Part shown: in pieces, positions 1 to 9,543 of the stretch
Numbering within the stretch: position 1 is the first letter of the stretch
Layout: every line of letters starts with the position of its first letter
Assembly: GCF_029813785.1 (NCBI RefSeq)
Contig: NZ_JARVKY010000004.1
Span: 186,001 to 250,000, forward strand
Reading direction: 5' to 3'
Length of the DNA stretch: 64,000 nucleotides
Origin: Streptomyces sp. DH41
GTDB lineage: Bacteria; Actinomycetota; Actinomycetes; Streptomycetales; Streptomycetaceae
Made by a program: the position numbers and the translations under genes
Notes under the pieces: generated by a model
Seen by the model: the letters and a program-made list of their open reading frames with translations, nothing else
What the model was told of the DNA's origin: nothing
Database searches by the model: none

Positions 1-488
1 CACACGGCCTGGGCCTCTGCCTCGGGGACGCCGTGCTCCCGCAGCGCCTTCAGCCACACGGGCCGTTGTGTCCGTCCCTGCATCTGGCCCAGCAGTTCCA
101 GGGACGTCGCGCCGAGGACGACGCCGACCCGTTCGCGGTCCACACCCGACAGCCCGCCGGCGTCGGTGAGGACCTGGTCGGCCACCATCAGGGCGAGCAG
201 CTGGCTGGTGTCGGTGACGGGGAGGGTGGCGGGCGGGATCCCGTAGGCCAGCGGGTCGAAGCCGACCTCCGGCAGGAACGCCCCTCTGCGCGCGTAGGTC
301 TTGTCCAGTGCGGCGGGGTCGGGGTCGTAGTGGTCCTCGACGAGCCAGCGCGACGGCGGCACGTCCGTGATCAGGTCCCGGCCGGAGAGGACGTTCCGCC
401 AGAACTCGGTGGTACTCGTCGCGCCCGGGGCCAGGGCGCCGATACCGACCACGGCCACGGGCACCTGCGGGGAGTGGGGGGCGGTCAC
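1..488 (-). CDS. PfaA-like beta-ketoacyl synthase, N-terminal part (cut by window edge)
   Basis: Only the first 162 residues are in the window; the gene continues to the left. The N-terminus VPVAVVGIGALAPGA, then TEFWRNVLSGRDLITDVPPSRW, then the GVVLGATS segment is the opening of a ketosynthase domain of the modular or iterative PKS type, which elongates acyl chains by decarboxylative Claisen condensation. The active-site Cys lies outside the window. The GTG start is preceded by AGGAGG at 5 nt, a very strong ribosome site. The gene follows a PfaD-like enoyl reductase by about 50 bp. That pairing is typical of PUFA-synthase-like (Pfa) systems, so a PfaA-type multidomain protein is likely. An ordinary type I PKS is possible. 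Family call is firm; exact type is inferred from the neighbour. Confidence 0.85.
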   Translation of the reverse strand, partial: MTAPHSPQVPVAVVGIGALAPGATSTTEFWRNVLSGRDLITDVPPSRWLVEDHYDPDPAALDKTYARRGAFLPEVGFDPLAYGIPPATLPVTDTSQLLALMVADQVLTDAGGLSGVDRERVGVVLGATSLELLGQMQGRTQRPVWLKALREHGVPEAEAQAV

Positions 489-541
489 GGGCTCCTCCTG
501 TCGTGGGACGCCGTCTTCCGGGTCCGGGGTGTGGGCCGCGG

Positions 542-2125
542 TCACGCGAGCCTGCGCGGCGTGTAGTCGAACGCCGCGGCCGGAACCGGGACGCCGTAGG
601 TCCGCAGCTGGTGGGCCCGGGTGACGACCGCCGCGCCTTCGAGGAGGTTGAGCGCGATCTGCACCACGGTCCGGTTCGCCCGCTCGGCGAGGAAGCCGCC
701 TGCGGTCCACCGGTTGAACGCGCCCATCGCCGGGCCGCACCAGAGCTGGTAGTCGGCGCGCCGGGTGGTGTCCCCGTCGATGGCCCAGCGGCTGGAGCTG
801 CCGAGGTACCAGCGGAAGACCAGCGCCATCCGGTGCTTGGGATCACTCCGGGCCCGGGTGATCTGCTCCGGGTCGCGGGCCTGCCAGAACCGCTCGGTCC
901 TTTCCCAGACCTCGTCGACGGAGGCCCGCAGGATGTCCCGTTCCAGTTTCGTCCGTACCGCCGACGGGAGTTCCTCCAGTGACGGGTACGCCCGGTAGGC
1001 GGCGTACAGCTGTGCGGCCCTGGGGGCGAACATGGTGCCCCGGCGGAGTACCTGGAGGGTGACGCCCAGCTCGAACATGTCGGCCGCGGGGGCCATGGCC
1101 ACGTCGGCGATGTCCGCCTGGGCGAGCATGGCCTTGGCGTCGTCGGAGATACCGGCCTCCGTGGCCGTCTGGTTCACCGATCCCGTCACCACGTAGCCGG
1201 CCCCGAGCGCGAACGCCGCCGCCACCCCGGCGGGTGTGCCGAGCCCTCCCGCGGCACCGATCCCGATCGGGCGCCGGTAGCCGAGGCGCCGGGTGATGTC
1301 GTCGCGCAGGGCCAGCACGCGGGGCAGCGTCGAGCCCAGCGGCCGGTTGTCGGTGTGCCCACCGCTGTCGGCCTCCACCGTGATGTCCTCGGCCACCGGT
1401 ACGCGCGCGGCGAGTTCGGCCTCCTCGCCGCTGAGCTCGCCCTGCTCCACGAGCCGGCGCAGCAGGTCGTGCGGAGCGGGCGAGAGGAACTTCTCGGCCA
1501 CCTCGGGCCGGGAGATCTTGGCGAGGATCCGGGTGGGCCGCCGGATCCGCCCGTCGCCGTCCCGGCGCAGTCCGCGGGTCGCGCACAGCACCGCGGCGGG
1601 GGTGAGTTCCATGTACGCCGACAGCGACACGCAGGGCACACGGTGGTGCAGCAGCAGCTTGGCGACCCGGAGTTCGAGTTCCGGTTCGGCCGGCGAGTGG
1701 ATGAGGTTCACGCCCCAGTTCGTCCTGCCCTCGAGTCGGCCGGCCAGCTCGCGCACGGCACGCTCGACCTCGGGCAGTCCGAGGCCCGCGGCACCGAAGA
1801 ACCCGAGCATGTCGGCCCGGGCCATCTCGGAGACCATGCGGGTGGTCGCGATGCCGTTCGCCATCTCGCCCGCCACATAGGGGAAGCGGACGCCGTGCGC
1901 CTCGCAGAAGGTGCGTCCGCCGAGCCACTCCGGATACAGCGGCGGCAGCGTGCCGACGACCTCGCCGGCCGGCCGGGGGCCGGGCGCCAGGCCGAGTGCC
2001 TGTCGGGTGCTGTCGGTGACGATGTGGACGTGCTCCCGGATCCGCCGGGTGCCGGCGGTGACCGCTTCGGGTGAGAAGTCCGGTGGACGCGCGTCGGTCG
2101 TGCCGGGCCGGGCGGGAGCGGACAA
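542..2125 (-). CDS. pfaD: PfaD-family trans-acting enoyl reductase
   Basis: A 527-residue flavin-dependent TIM-barrel protein of the PfaD / nitronate-monooxygenase-like family. These act in trans as enoyl reductases for PUFA synthases and some PKSs. The flavin-binding stretch IGAAGGLGTPAG lies near residue 285, followed by VVTGSVNQTATEAG. The block ADMFELGVTLQVLRRGTMF is diagnostic of PfaD rather than of ordinary 2-nitropropane dioxygenases. It lies between the SDR upstream (70 bp) and the ketosynthase downstream (53 bp), on the same strand, so the three probably form one operon. The start at 2125 gives a normal family length. Confidence 0.9.
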   Translation of the reverse strand: MSAPARPGTTDARPPDFSPEAVTAGTRRIREHVHIVTDSTRQALGLAPGPRPAGEVVGTLPPLYPEWLGGRTFCEAHGVRFPYVAGEMANGIATTRMVSEMARADMLGFFGAAGLGLPEVERAVRELAGRLEGRTNWGVNLIHSPAEPELELRVAKLLLHHRVPCVSLSAYMELTPAAVLCATRGLRRDGDGRIRRPTRILAKISRPEVAEKFLSPAPHDLLRRLVEQGELSGEEAELAARVPVAEDITVEADSGGHTDNRPLGSTLPRVLALRDDITRRLGYRRPIGIGAAGGLGTPAGVAAAFALGAGYVVTGSVNQTATEAGISDDAKAMLAQADIADVAMAPAADMFELGVTLQVLRRGTMFAPRAAQLYAAYRAYPSLEELPSAVRTKLERDILRASVDEVWERTERFWQARDPEQITRARSDPKHRMALVFRWYLGSSSRWAIDGDTTRRADYQLWCGPAMGAFNRWTAGGFLAERANRTVVQIALNLLEGAAVVTRAHQLRTYGVPVPAAAFDYTPRRLA

Positions 2126-2194
2126 GGGCGGGCTCCAAGGGAAGGCGTGCGTACGAGGAAGTCGGTGGGAGGAAGGGCCGGGGGCGGGGGGCGC

Positions 2195-3331
2195 TCAGTG
2201 CGGGCGGCCCACCGCACGTGCGCCTGCCGGACGGGCCGGGCGTGTCGGGCGGAGACCGGACAGCAGGTAGTCGACGTCCACCCGGGCGGCCGGCCGGGGT
2301 GGCCCGAGCAAGGTGCGCGCCCGGGTGTCGTCGTAGCGGCGGAGGTGGCTCAGGTAGGGCCGGATGCCGGGATAGAAGTCCATGGACGCTTCGAGGGGGG
2401 ACAGGTCGGCGGGTCTGCTGTCGACCAGGCGGGCCCGAAGTGGCACGAGCCGCTCCATGAGTTCGGTGACGGCGGACACGGGAACGTCGTGGTCGTGGAC
2501 GACGTGATAGGTGTCGACCCTGCCGGACGGCTCCCGGTCGGCCAGGCACGCCATGGTGGTTGCCGCCTCCTCGACGGGCATCATGTTCAGGTGGCCGTAG
2601 CGTCGGCCGACCAGTCGCACCACGGGGAGGTCGGGGCCGGTGGGGCGCGATCCGGCGAGGCCGGCGGCACGCAGGGCGTCCCGCACGAGCTGGTCCATGA
2701 CCTGCAGCGGATGCCGGGGCAGCTCCGGGTGCGGTGGCAGGTCGGTGACCAGGATGCCCGGCCGCAGGACGACGGCGGGACGGCGGTGTGTCCGCGCCCA
2801 GGCGTGCACCAGGGCTTCGGCCTCGTACTTGGATCGCTCGTAGGAGTTCTCGAAGCCGAAGCCGTCGTCGAGTTCGTCCTCGTAGACGACACCCTCGCGT
2901 CGTGCTCCGGCCACGAACGCGGTGCTGACGTGGTAGATCACCGGCCGGCGGCGGCCTGCGGCGGCCAACTCCAGTACGGACCGCGTGCCTTCGACGTTCA
3001 CGCGGCGCAGCGAGGGGAGGTCGCCCTCCAGGTTGATGGAGCCGGCGCTGTGCCAGATGGCGTCGAGTTCGTCGGCCAGCTCCGCGAACCGCACCGCCGG
3101 AATCCCCATGCGCGGCCGGCTCAGGTCGGTGGGCACCACCCGGATCCTCGCCGGGAGTCGCGCGGTCAGTCGTTCCGGTGCTCCGGTCAGCTCGAGGAAC
3201 CGGGCGATACGGCCGAGGGCGTCCGGGGACGCCGCGTGGGTGAGCACGGTCAGTGATCCGTGCCGCTCCAGGAGGCACCGCAGCAGACGGAGGCCGAGGA
3301 ATCCGGTGGCACCGGTGAGGGCGACGTTCAC
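2195..3331 (-). CDS. Extended SDR, thioester-reductase / epimerase-like
   Basis: A 378-residue NAD(P)-binding Rossmann protein. The nucleotide-binding motif GATGFLG is at residues 7-13, and the catalytic pair appears as YERSK after HVSTAFVAG. The pattern (GATGFLG, then VNVEGTRSVLELA, then the HVSTAFV serine) fits the NAD-binding-4 group, which includes thioester reductases, fatty acyl-CoA reductases and CAR reductase domains. In this setting it may reduce the acyl chain released from the neighbouring PKS to an aldehyde or alcohol; that role is inferred from context. First gene of the probable SDR-pfaD-ketosynthase operon. A sugar-epimerase-like role cannot be excluded. Confidence 0.8.
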   Translation of the reverse strand: MNVALTGATGFLGLRLLRCLLERHGSLTVLTHAASPDALGRIARFLELTGAPERLTARLPARIRVVPTDLSRPRMGIPAVRFAELADELDAIWHSAGSINLEGDLPSLRRVNVEGTRSVLELAAAGRRRPVIYHVSTAFVAGARREGVVYEDELDDGFGFENSYERSKYEAEALVHAWARTHRRPAVVLRPGILVTDLPPHPELPRHPLQVMDQLVRDALRAAGLAGSRPTGPDLPVVRLVGRRYGHLNMMPVEEAATTMACLADREPSGRVDTYHVVHDHDVPVSAVTELMERLVPLRARLVDSRPADLSPLEASMDFYPGIRPYLSHLRRYDDTRARTLLGPPRPAARVDVDYLLSGLRPTRPARPAGARAVGRPH

Positions 3332-3663
3332 GACCGCGGCTCCCCCGGGTCACACCACGCGGAAGCGGACGGAAGCAGTCGCTCTCGCACCACCGGATCG
3401 CCCATCCTCATCCCGAACCCCTCCCCCTCGGACGCGCCGAACGCACGTCGAGCACAGTGGCAGGGAGAAGGGGGAAAAGGAGCCCGCATCCGCTCATGCT
3501 CATCCTCGCGAGGGCTGCCCTCACCCGAGGGTTGACGAACTGGCGCCCGATCATGTCATCCGACTGTGTGAAAGGTCCTCCCGAGGCCATGCTTCCCGGC
3601 GCGAGTGGCGTCTAGCTTGTGCTGTCAGCCCCGATGTAGGCCGTTCGAGCGAACGGAAGCAGG
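3332..3663. promoter_or_regulatory. Divergent intergenic region with palindrome before the acyltransferase gene
   Basis: This 332-bp gap separates divergent genes and should hold both promoters. At 3641-3656 it contains the perfect palindrome CCGTTCG-AG-CGAACGG, ending 7 bp before the ATG at 3664. That position, in the presumed leader or start-site region, suits a repressor operator. A TTGACG hexamer lies at about 3532. No coding frame in the gap looks real. Confidence 0.5.
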
Positions 3664-4935
3664 ATGACCATGGCCGCGGATGTGCGTACTCACCCCATCG
3701 ACCGAGCGTATCTCCGTTTGGAGCGGGCCCGTCCAGAGGCCCGCTGGGACACCGGCGGCATCGCCTACCTCAGCGGCCCGCCCCCGCGGCTGGAGGATTT
3801 CCGGGCCTATGTCGGAGCGCACCTGCCGCGTCTGCCCATGCTGACCCACCGGTTGGAGCGGACCGCGCGGCCCCCCGTGTGGCGACGGGACGAGACCTTC
3901 ACGCTTGAACGCCATGTCCACGAAGTGGGGTCGGCCGGCCCGGACGCGTCACGGCCGCCCCTGGAGACGGCCCTGGAGACCGCCCTGGGTGCACCGCTCC
4001 CCCGCGACACTCCCTGGGGGGTGTGGCTGGTACACGGCGCGGCGCGCGACGAGTACGCCATCTGCTACCGGTTCGACCACGTGTGCCAGGACGGCGTCGC
4101 CGCCGCCCTCGCCTTCCGTACCCTGCTCGGTACCGGTGAGCCCGCCCGCAGGCCGCCTCCCGCTCCGCCCCGCCGCGCGGACCGCCTGCGCAGGACGGCC
4201 GTGGCGCTGGGACTCGGGGCGAAGTTCGCGTTCGACGTCCTGACCGTCCCCGGCCGGCGGCCCGCGGCGCCCTTCGTGCCCAGTGGACGACGGCGGCTGC
4301 TGCGGGCCCGGGTGCCCCTGGAGAGGTTGCGGAACATCGGCGCGGTGCGGGGGGTGTCGGCGAACGACGCCCATCTCACGGCGCTGGCGGGTGTCCTTGA
4401 CCGGTGGTCACGGGAGGCGGGCGTCGGCCTGCGGCGCGTGTCGGCGCTGCTGCCCGTGGACGCACGCGGGCCCGACGAGGAGCAGACCTGGGGAAATCGC
4501 ACCTTCGCCGTCCCCGTGCGGCTCCCGCTGTCCGAGGACTCGCCGTCGCGACGGCTGGAACTCGTCGCCGAGCAGACCTCCGCGGTGAAGCGGAGCTCAC
4601 GGCGGCAGGCCATTCACGACCTGGTCAGATACATGCCCGCCGGACCCACGGCCTGGTACATGCGGCAGATCATCTCCCCGGACGTCACGGCGATGATGGC
4701 CACGTCGGTCCCGCTCGCCGAGGGCGGCGCGCTGGGCGCCACCAACGTCACGGGAGCCGCCCTGCTGCCGCTGCTCCTGCCGGGCCACCTCTTCGGCGTG
4801 GGTCTGGCCTTCTTCGGCGACCGGGCCGAGGCCTCCTTCCTGGTCGACCACGCGCTGCCTCTCGGCGAGCGGTTGCCCGGCCTGTGGACGGATGCCGTGG
4901 AGGAACTCGAGCGGAACCTCGCACCGCCGGCCTGA
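3664..4935 (+). CDS. WS/DGAT-family acyltransferase with variant active site
   Basis: A 423-residue protein of the wax-ester synthase / diacylglycerol acyltransferase (condensation-domain-like) superfamily. The active-site motif normally HHxxxDG appears as DHVCQDG at about residues 139-145, so the second (catalytic) His and the Asp-Gly are kept but the first His is Asp. The C-terminal WS/DGAT_C region contains GATNVTGAALLPLLLPG, resembling the conserved NV-G-P element. The family joins fatty acyl-CoA or carrier-bound acyl chains to alcohols. Divergent from a PKS/PfaD/thioester-reductase set, it could esterify their product; this is inference. Start chosen at ATG 3664, behind a weak AAGCAGG site. 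Confidence 0.75.
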   Translation: MTMAADVRTHPIDRAYLRLERARPEARWDTGGIAYLSGPPPRLEDFRAYVGAHLPRLPMLTHRLERTARPPVWRRDETFTLERHVHEVGSAGPDASRPPLETALETALGAPLPRDTPWGVWLVHGAARDEYAICYRFDHVCQDGVAAALAFRTLLGTGEPARRPPPAPPRRADRLRRTAVALGLGAKFAFDVLTVPGRRPAAPFVPSGRRRLLRARVPLERLRNIGAVRGVSANDAHLTALAGVLDRWSREAGVGLRRVSALLPVDARGPDEEQTWGNRTFAVPVRLPLSEDSPSRRLELVAEQTSAVKRSSRRQAIHDLVRYMPAGPTAWYMRQIISPDVTAMMATSVPLAEGGALGATNVTGAALLPLLLPGHLFGVGLAFFGDRAEASFLVDHALPLGERLPGLWTDAVEELERNLAPPA

Positions 4936-5055
4936 CGGCGCCACGGAGGCCCGGGAAGCCGGTGGTGACCGGCGGCCCGTAGATCGGGTCCGGTCACCAC
5001 CGGGGCGTCCTGTTCCCCGTACGTCTCGTCGGCCCGACGCGTAACGTGCGGCCGC

Positions 5056-6129
5056 ATGGAAGCGCAGCCGCACCCCCCGTCCCCGCCCGGCGCCACCCGG
5101 CGCCGGGCCCGTGACCTCGGCATCGTGATCGGACCGGCCGGCACCGGGCCCCTCGACGCGATCACCGATGTGCCGGGCGTCCAGGTCGGACACACCACCG
5201 TTCGCCGGCAGCCCGACGTGCACAGCGGAGTCACCGCCGTCGTGCCCGACGTCGTCAGTCCTCGGGCGCCCCTGCCGGTCGGGGTGTTCACCGGCAACGG
5301 CTACGGCAAACTCATCGGGACCACCCAGATCGCCGAACTCGGCACGCTGGAGACCCCGGTCCTGCTCACCTCCACCCTGTCCGCGTTCCGCGTCGCCGAC
5401 GCCCTCGTCGGCTGGGTGCTCGAGCGGCCCGGATGCGAGGAGGTGCGGAGCCTCAATCCCGTGGTGGGCGAGTGCAACGACGGTCTGTTGTCCGACATCC
5501 GTGCACGACCCGTTCACGAGGAGCACGTCCGGGCGGCCCTCGACACGGCATCCGGTGGGCCGGTGGCCGAGGGGTGCGTCGGTGCGGGGACCGGCACCGT
5601 CGCGCTGGGGTTCAAGGCCGGCATCGGGACCGCCTCGCGCATCTGCGTCCTGGCGGGCCGGTCCTTCACGGCCGGCGTCCTGGTGCAGGCGAACTTCGGC
5701 GGCACGTTGCGGGTGCTCGGACACACCCTGACTCCGCGGTCCATGGGCGTCGGGTCCGACGGTGCGGTGCCGGCCGCGGACACCGGCTCGTGCATGATCG
5801 TGGTGGCCACGGACGCCCCTCTCGACGCCCGGCAGCTCACCCGTGTCGCACGGCGCGCGGTGTTCGCCCTGGCCCGCACGGGCGCGGCCTACAGCCATGG
5901 GAGCGGCGACTACGCCATCGCCTTCGGTACGCGACCGGGCGGCGCCCCCGTGGCCGATGCCGAACTGGGCCCGCTGTTCGAGTCCGTCCTGGACGGGGTC
6001 GAGGAAGCGGTGCTCAATTCCCTGCTCGCGGCGACCACGACCACGGGCTTCGGCGGCCGGACCGTACCCGCGCTGTCGGCCGACCGCCTGCTCGACACCC
6101 TCGCGTCCACGCGGGGAACCGTGTCGTGA
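5056..6129 (+). CDS. P1 (S58) family aminopeptidase / DmpA-type N-terminal nucleophile hydrolase
   Basis: A 357-residue DmpA-like protein. It begins RARDLGIVIGPAGTGPLDAITDVPGVQVGHTT, the standard opening of the family. The autoprocessing site and nucleophile is the Gly-Ser of TGSCMIVVATDAP, with Ser245 as the predicted new N-terminal nucleophile. VFTGNGYGKLIGTTQ and CVGAGTGTVALGFKAG are further conserved blocks. Members are aminopeptidases, beta-peptidases or D-amidases; the substrate cannot be read from the sequence. No signal peptide, so likely cytoplasmic. It is convergent with the next gene, with 6 bp between the stop codons. Confidence 0.9.
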   Translation: MEAQPHPPSPPGATRRRARDLGIVIGPAGTGPLDAITDVPGVQVGHTTVRRQPDVHSGVTAVVPDVVSPRAPLPVGVFTGNGYGKLIGTTQIAELGTLETPVLLTSTLSAFRVADALVGWVLERPGCEEVRSLNPVVGECNDGLLSDIRARPVHEEHVRAALDTASGGPVAEGCVGAGTGTVALGFKAGIGTASRICVLAGRSFTAGVLVQANFGGTLRVLGHTLTPRSMGVGSDGAVPAADTGSCMIVVATDAPLDARQLTRVARRAVFALARTGAAYSHGSGDYAIAFGTRPGGAPVADAELGPLFESVLDGVEEAVLNSLLAATTTTGFGGRTVPALSADRLLDTLASTRGTVS

Positions 6130-6135
6130 CCGCCC

Positions 6136-6984
6136 TCAGCGTGGCACCGGCCGGGGCCGGGCACCCGGTTCGTCCCTCGCGGCGTGCGGCCCCCGGTCTC
6201 GGATCATCGACATGAGCAGCCCGTGTGTCTCGGCGTCGGCGGCGGCCACCAGGCCACGGCCCGCACTGCCGAGGGGAGCACCGTCGACTCCGGTGACAAC
6301 GCAGCCGGCGGCCCGGCACAGAGCGATGCCGGCGGCGAAGTGCACGCTCTCGGTCAGGTCCCCGCCGTCGGTGACGTAAGCGGCGCGTTTTCCGGCCGCG
6401 ACCCAGGCCAGCGCCAGCGTCGTGGACACGACCCGCGGCCGGAACCGTTGGACGAACGCGGGGTGAGCGAGCAAGTCCACCGCCCGGAATCCGGGAGCGC
6501 CGGGGAAGGGCGGATCCAGGTTCACGTCGACCAGCTTGGTGGCCGCCGACGGTATGAGCGGTGCTTCACCTCCGTCGCGCCGAACCCGAGCGGTGTTCCC
6601 GTCGGTCACGTAGACCTCGCCGCCGAACGGATCGGCCACCGCCGCGGGGCCGCCGCGCAGTACCACGTTGACGGCCACCAGCAGGTTGCCGACGGCGTAG
6701 TTGAGCGTGCCGCACAAGGGGTCCACCAACCACTGCCGCGCCGCGTCGGCCGGCCCCCGCCGCCCTCCCTCCTCCCCGAGCACCGCGTCCCCGGGCCGAG
6801 CGGCACGGATGACACCGAGAATCGCCTCCTCGGCCGCCACGTCGGCGTCGGTGGCGAAGTCTCCGGCACCCTTGTCGAAGCGGGTCAGCCGCTGCCCGTA
6901 TCGGGCGTGCACGACCTCCGCGCCCGCCCGGGCGGCGGCTGTGGCTACCTCGGTATCGTCAGGACTCGCAGGGGAGTTGATCAC
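6136..6984 (-). CDS. Inositol monophosphatase-like protein with altered metal site
   Basis: A 282-residue FIG superfamily protein if the GTG at 6984 is used; an upstream ATG at 7083 would add 33 poorly conserved residues and run into the probable operator. The fold is recognisable: FATDADVAAEEAIL, then AVLGEEGG at 67-74 (metal-binding Glu), then WLVDPLCGTLNY at 85-96. In active phosphatases that motif is DPxDGTxN; here the second Asp is Cys91. The late metal-binding WD of WDxAAG is VH in ESVHFAAG (His215). Two of the usual Mg ligands are therefore gone, so phosphatase activity is doubtful. Divergent from the MarR gene. Confidence 0.75.
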   Translation of the reverse strand: MINSPASPDDTEVATAAARAGAEVVHARYGQRLTRFDKGAGDFATDADVAAEEAILGVIRAARPGDAVLGEEGGRRGPADAARQWLVDPLCGTLNYAVGNLLVAVNVVLRGGPAAVADPFGGEVYVTDGNTARVRRDGGEAPLIPSAATKLVDVNLDPPFPGAPGFRAVDLLAHPAFVQRFRPRVVSTTLALAWVAAGKRAAYVTDGGDLTESVHFAAGIALCRAAGCVVTGVDGAPLGSAGRGLVAAADAETHGLLMSMIRDRGPHAARDEPGARPRPVPR

Positions 6985-7077
6985 GGCGTGCAGAGTACCG
7001 GCGACACACCGCGCGGTACATGGATCCGGTCGGGAACTGTCACGGCCGAACGAGAACGGCGTCACGTGGAAGATATG

Positions 7078-7093
7078 TATCATTCACATGATA
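7078..7093. promoter_or_regulatory. Palindrome TATCAT-tcac-ATGATA, candidate MarR operator
   Basis: A perfect 6+4+6 inverted repeat in an unusually AT-rich spot between the divergent IMPase-like gene and the marR gene. Size and position suit autoregulation by the MarR protein. The protein match is inferred from proximity alone. Confidence 0.5.
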
Positions 7094-7187
7094 TGCACCA
7101 TGCGCGGCCAGGATTCGGTGTGGCCCCTCGCATTCAGCGGTCATGCGCGATGGCGAGCGGGAACCGACGGCGGGACAGGACCAGGAA

Positions 7188-7697
7188 ATGAGCGAGCAAG
7201 AACGCCGGCTGAGTGATCTGGAACGGGAACTGACGCTGCTGTCCCGGCACTTCGTCGCTTCGCGCGGCCCTCGCATCGGTCAGAGCCTGGAACGCTCGGC
7301 CTACGTGCTGCTGACGCGGCTGGAGACCGGTGAACCGCTCACACTCAAGGAGCTGGCGCACACCTTCCAGGTGGATGTCTCCACCATCAACCGGCAGGTC
7401 AGCGCCATGCTCCGCAACGGCCTCGTCGAGCGGATCCCCGACCCCGACGGGGGCATGGCACGCAAGTTCCGGCCCACCGCGCTCGGCCTGGAGCGCCTGG
7501 AGGCCGACCGGGCCGTCAGCCGCGCGGGGACCGCGCGTCTCGTCGAGGCGTCCGGATGGGCGGGCGATCAGACCCAGCAGTTCCTCGACCTGCTGATCGA
7601 GCTCAATCAGGGCATCGAGCATCTGGAGGGACTCGCGTGGTCCCGCACAGGCACCGGCACCGATACCGGCACTCAGTCATCCTCAGCCGACAAGTGA
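7188..7697 (+). CDS. MarR-family transcriptional regulator
   Basis: A 169-residue winged-helix regulator. The DNA-binding part is LTLKELAHTFQVDVSTINRQVSAMLRNGLVERI, followed by the wing region DPDGGMARKFRPTALG, typical of MarR proteins. The ATG at 7188 is preferred over the ATG at 7143 because ACAGGA sits about 7 nt upstream and the conserved helix 1 starts right after it. The gene precedes the drrAB-type transporter by 77 bp on the same strand and diverges from the IMPase-like gene. It may control either or both through the palindromes at 7078-7093 and 7712-7729. The effector is unknown. Confidence 0.9.
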   Translation: MSEQERRLSDLERELTLLSRHFVASRGPRIGQSLERSAYVLLTRLETGEPLTLKELAHTFQVDVSTINRQVSAMLRNGLVERIPDPDGGMARKFRPTALGLERLEADRAVSRAGTARLVEASGWAGDQTQQFLDLLIELNQGIEHLEGLAWSRTGTGTDTGTQSSSADK

Positions 7698-7711
7698 CCC
7701 CCCTCGAACCA

Positions 7712-7740
7712 GTTTCAGGGCGCTGAAACCATGGTGAAAC
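7712..7740. promoter_or_regulatory. Inverted repeat GTTTCA-n6-TGAAAC plus third half-site
   Basis: A perfect inverted repeat lies at 7712-7729, and an extra TGAAAC half-site at 7735-7740. All of it falls in the 77-bp gap between marR and the ABC transporter genes. It is a likely operator for the transporter operon. Confidence 0.55.
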
Positions 7741-7774
7741 CGCGCTGAAGGCGCCCTGCCGCACCATCTGCGGC

Positions 7775-8751
<977 letters not shown>

Positions 8752-8755
<4 letters not shown>

Positions 8756-9543
8756 GCAACCTCGCCCTCGCCGTACGCGACTCGACCACGATGCTGCGCC
8801 GCAACCTCCTGCACGCCCGCCGCTACCCGTCCCTCACCCTGAACCTCCTGCTCACCCCGATCGTCCTGCTGCTGCTCTTCGTGTACGTCTTCGGCGACGT
8901 CATGAGCGCCGGCATCGGTGGTGGCGGCGCGGACCGCTCCGCGTACATCGCCTACCTCGTGCCGGGCATCCTGCTGATGACCATCGGCGGCACCGTGGTG
9001 GGCGCCGCGGTGTCCGTCTCCATCGACATGACCGAGGGCATCATCGCCCGCTTCCGGACGATGGCCATCCACCGCGGTTCCGTACTCGTCGGACACGTCA
9101 TCGGCAGCGTCCTGCAGTCGGTCGCCAGCGTGGTCCTGGTGGGCGCCGTCGCCGTGGCCATCGGTTTCCGCTCCACGAACGCCACGGCCCTGGAGTGGGC
9201 CGCGGCATTCGGACTGCTGGTCCTGGTCGCCCTGGCGCTCACCTGGATCGCGGTCGGCATGGGCCTGGCCAGTCCGAACGCGGAGGCCGCCAGCAACAAC
9301 GCGCTTCCGCTGATCCTCCTGCCGTTCCTCTCCAGCGCCTTCGTCCCCATCGACGCGATGCCGGGCTGGTTCCAGCCCATCGCCGAGTACCAGCCCTTCA
9401 CACCCGCCATCGAAACCCTGCGCGGACTACTCCTCGGCACCGAGATCGGCCACAACGGGTGGATGGCGGTCGTCTGGTGCCTGGGCCTGGCCGTGCTCGG
9501 GTACCGCTGGTCGGTGTCGTTGTTCAACCGCGACCCGAAATGA
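8752..9543 (+). CDS. DrrB-like ABC-2 transporter permease
   Basis: A 263-residue ABC-2 type membrane protein with about six transmembrane segments. The first is at LTLNLLLTPIVLLLLFVYVFG, and the ABC-2 signature region is ALTWIAVGMGLASPNAEAASN, ending in LPLILLPFLSSAFVP. Partner of the ATPase upstream; the 4-bp ATGA overlap implies coupled translation. Its 3' end overlaps the end of the convergent AfsR-like gene by 20 bp, so there is no room for an independent terminator. Confidence 0.92.

Noticed and set aside
843..3353. An 836-codon minus-strand open frame over the SDR and pfaD genes
   Set aside because: It is out of frame with both, is Arg/Pro-rich, and ignores the diagnostic PfaD and Rossmann motifs read in the other frames.
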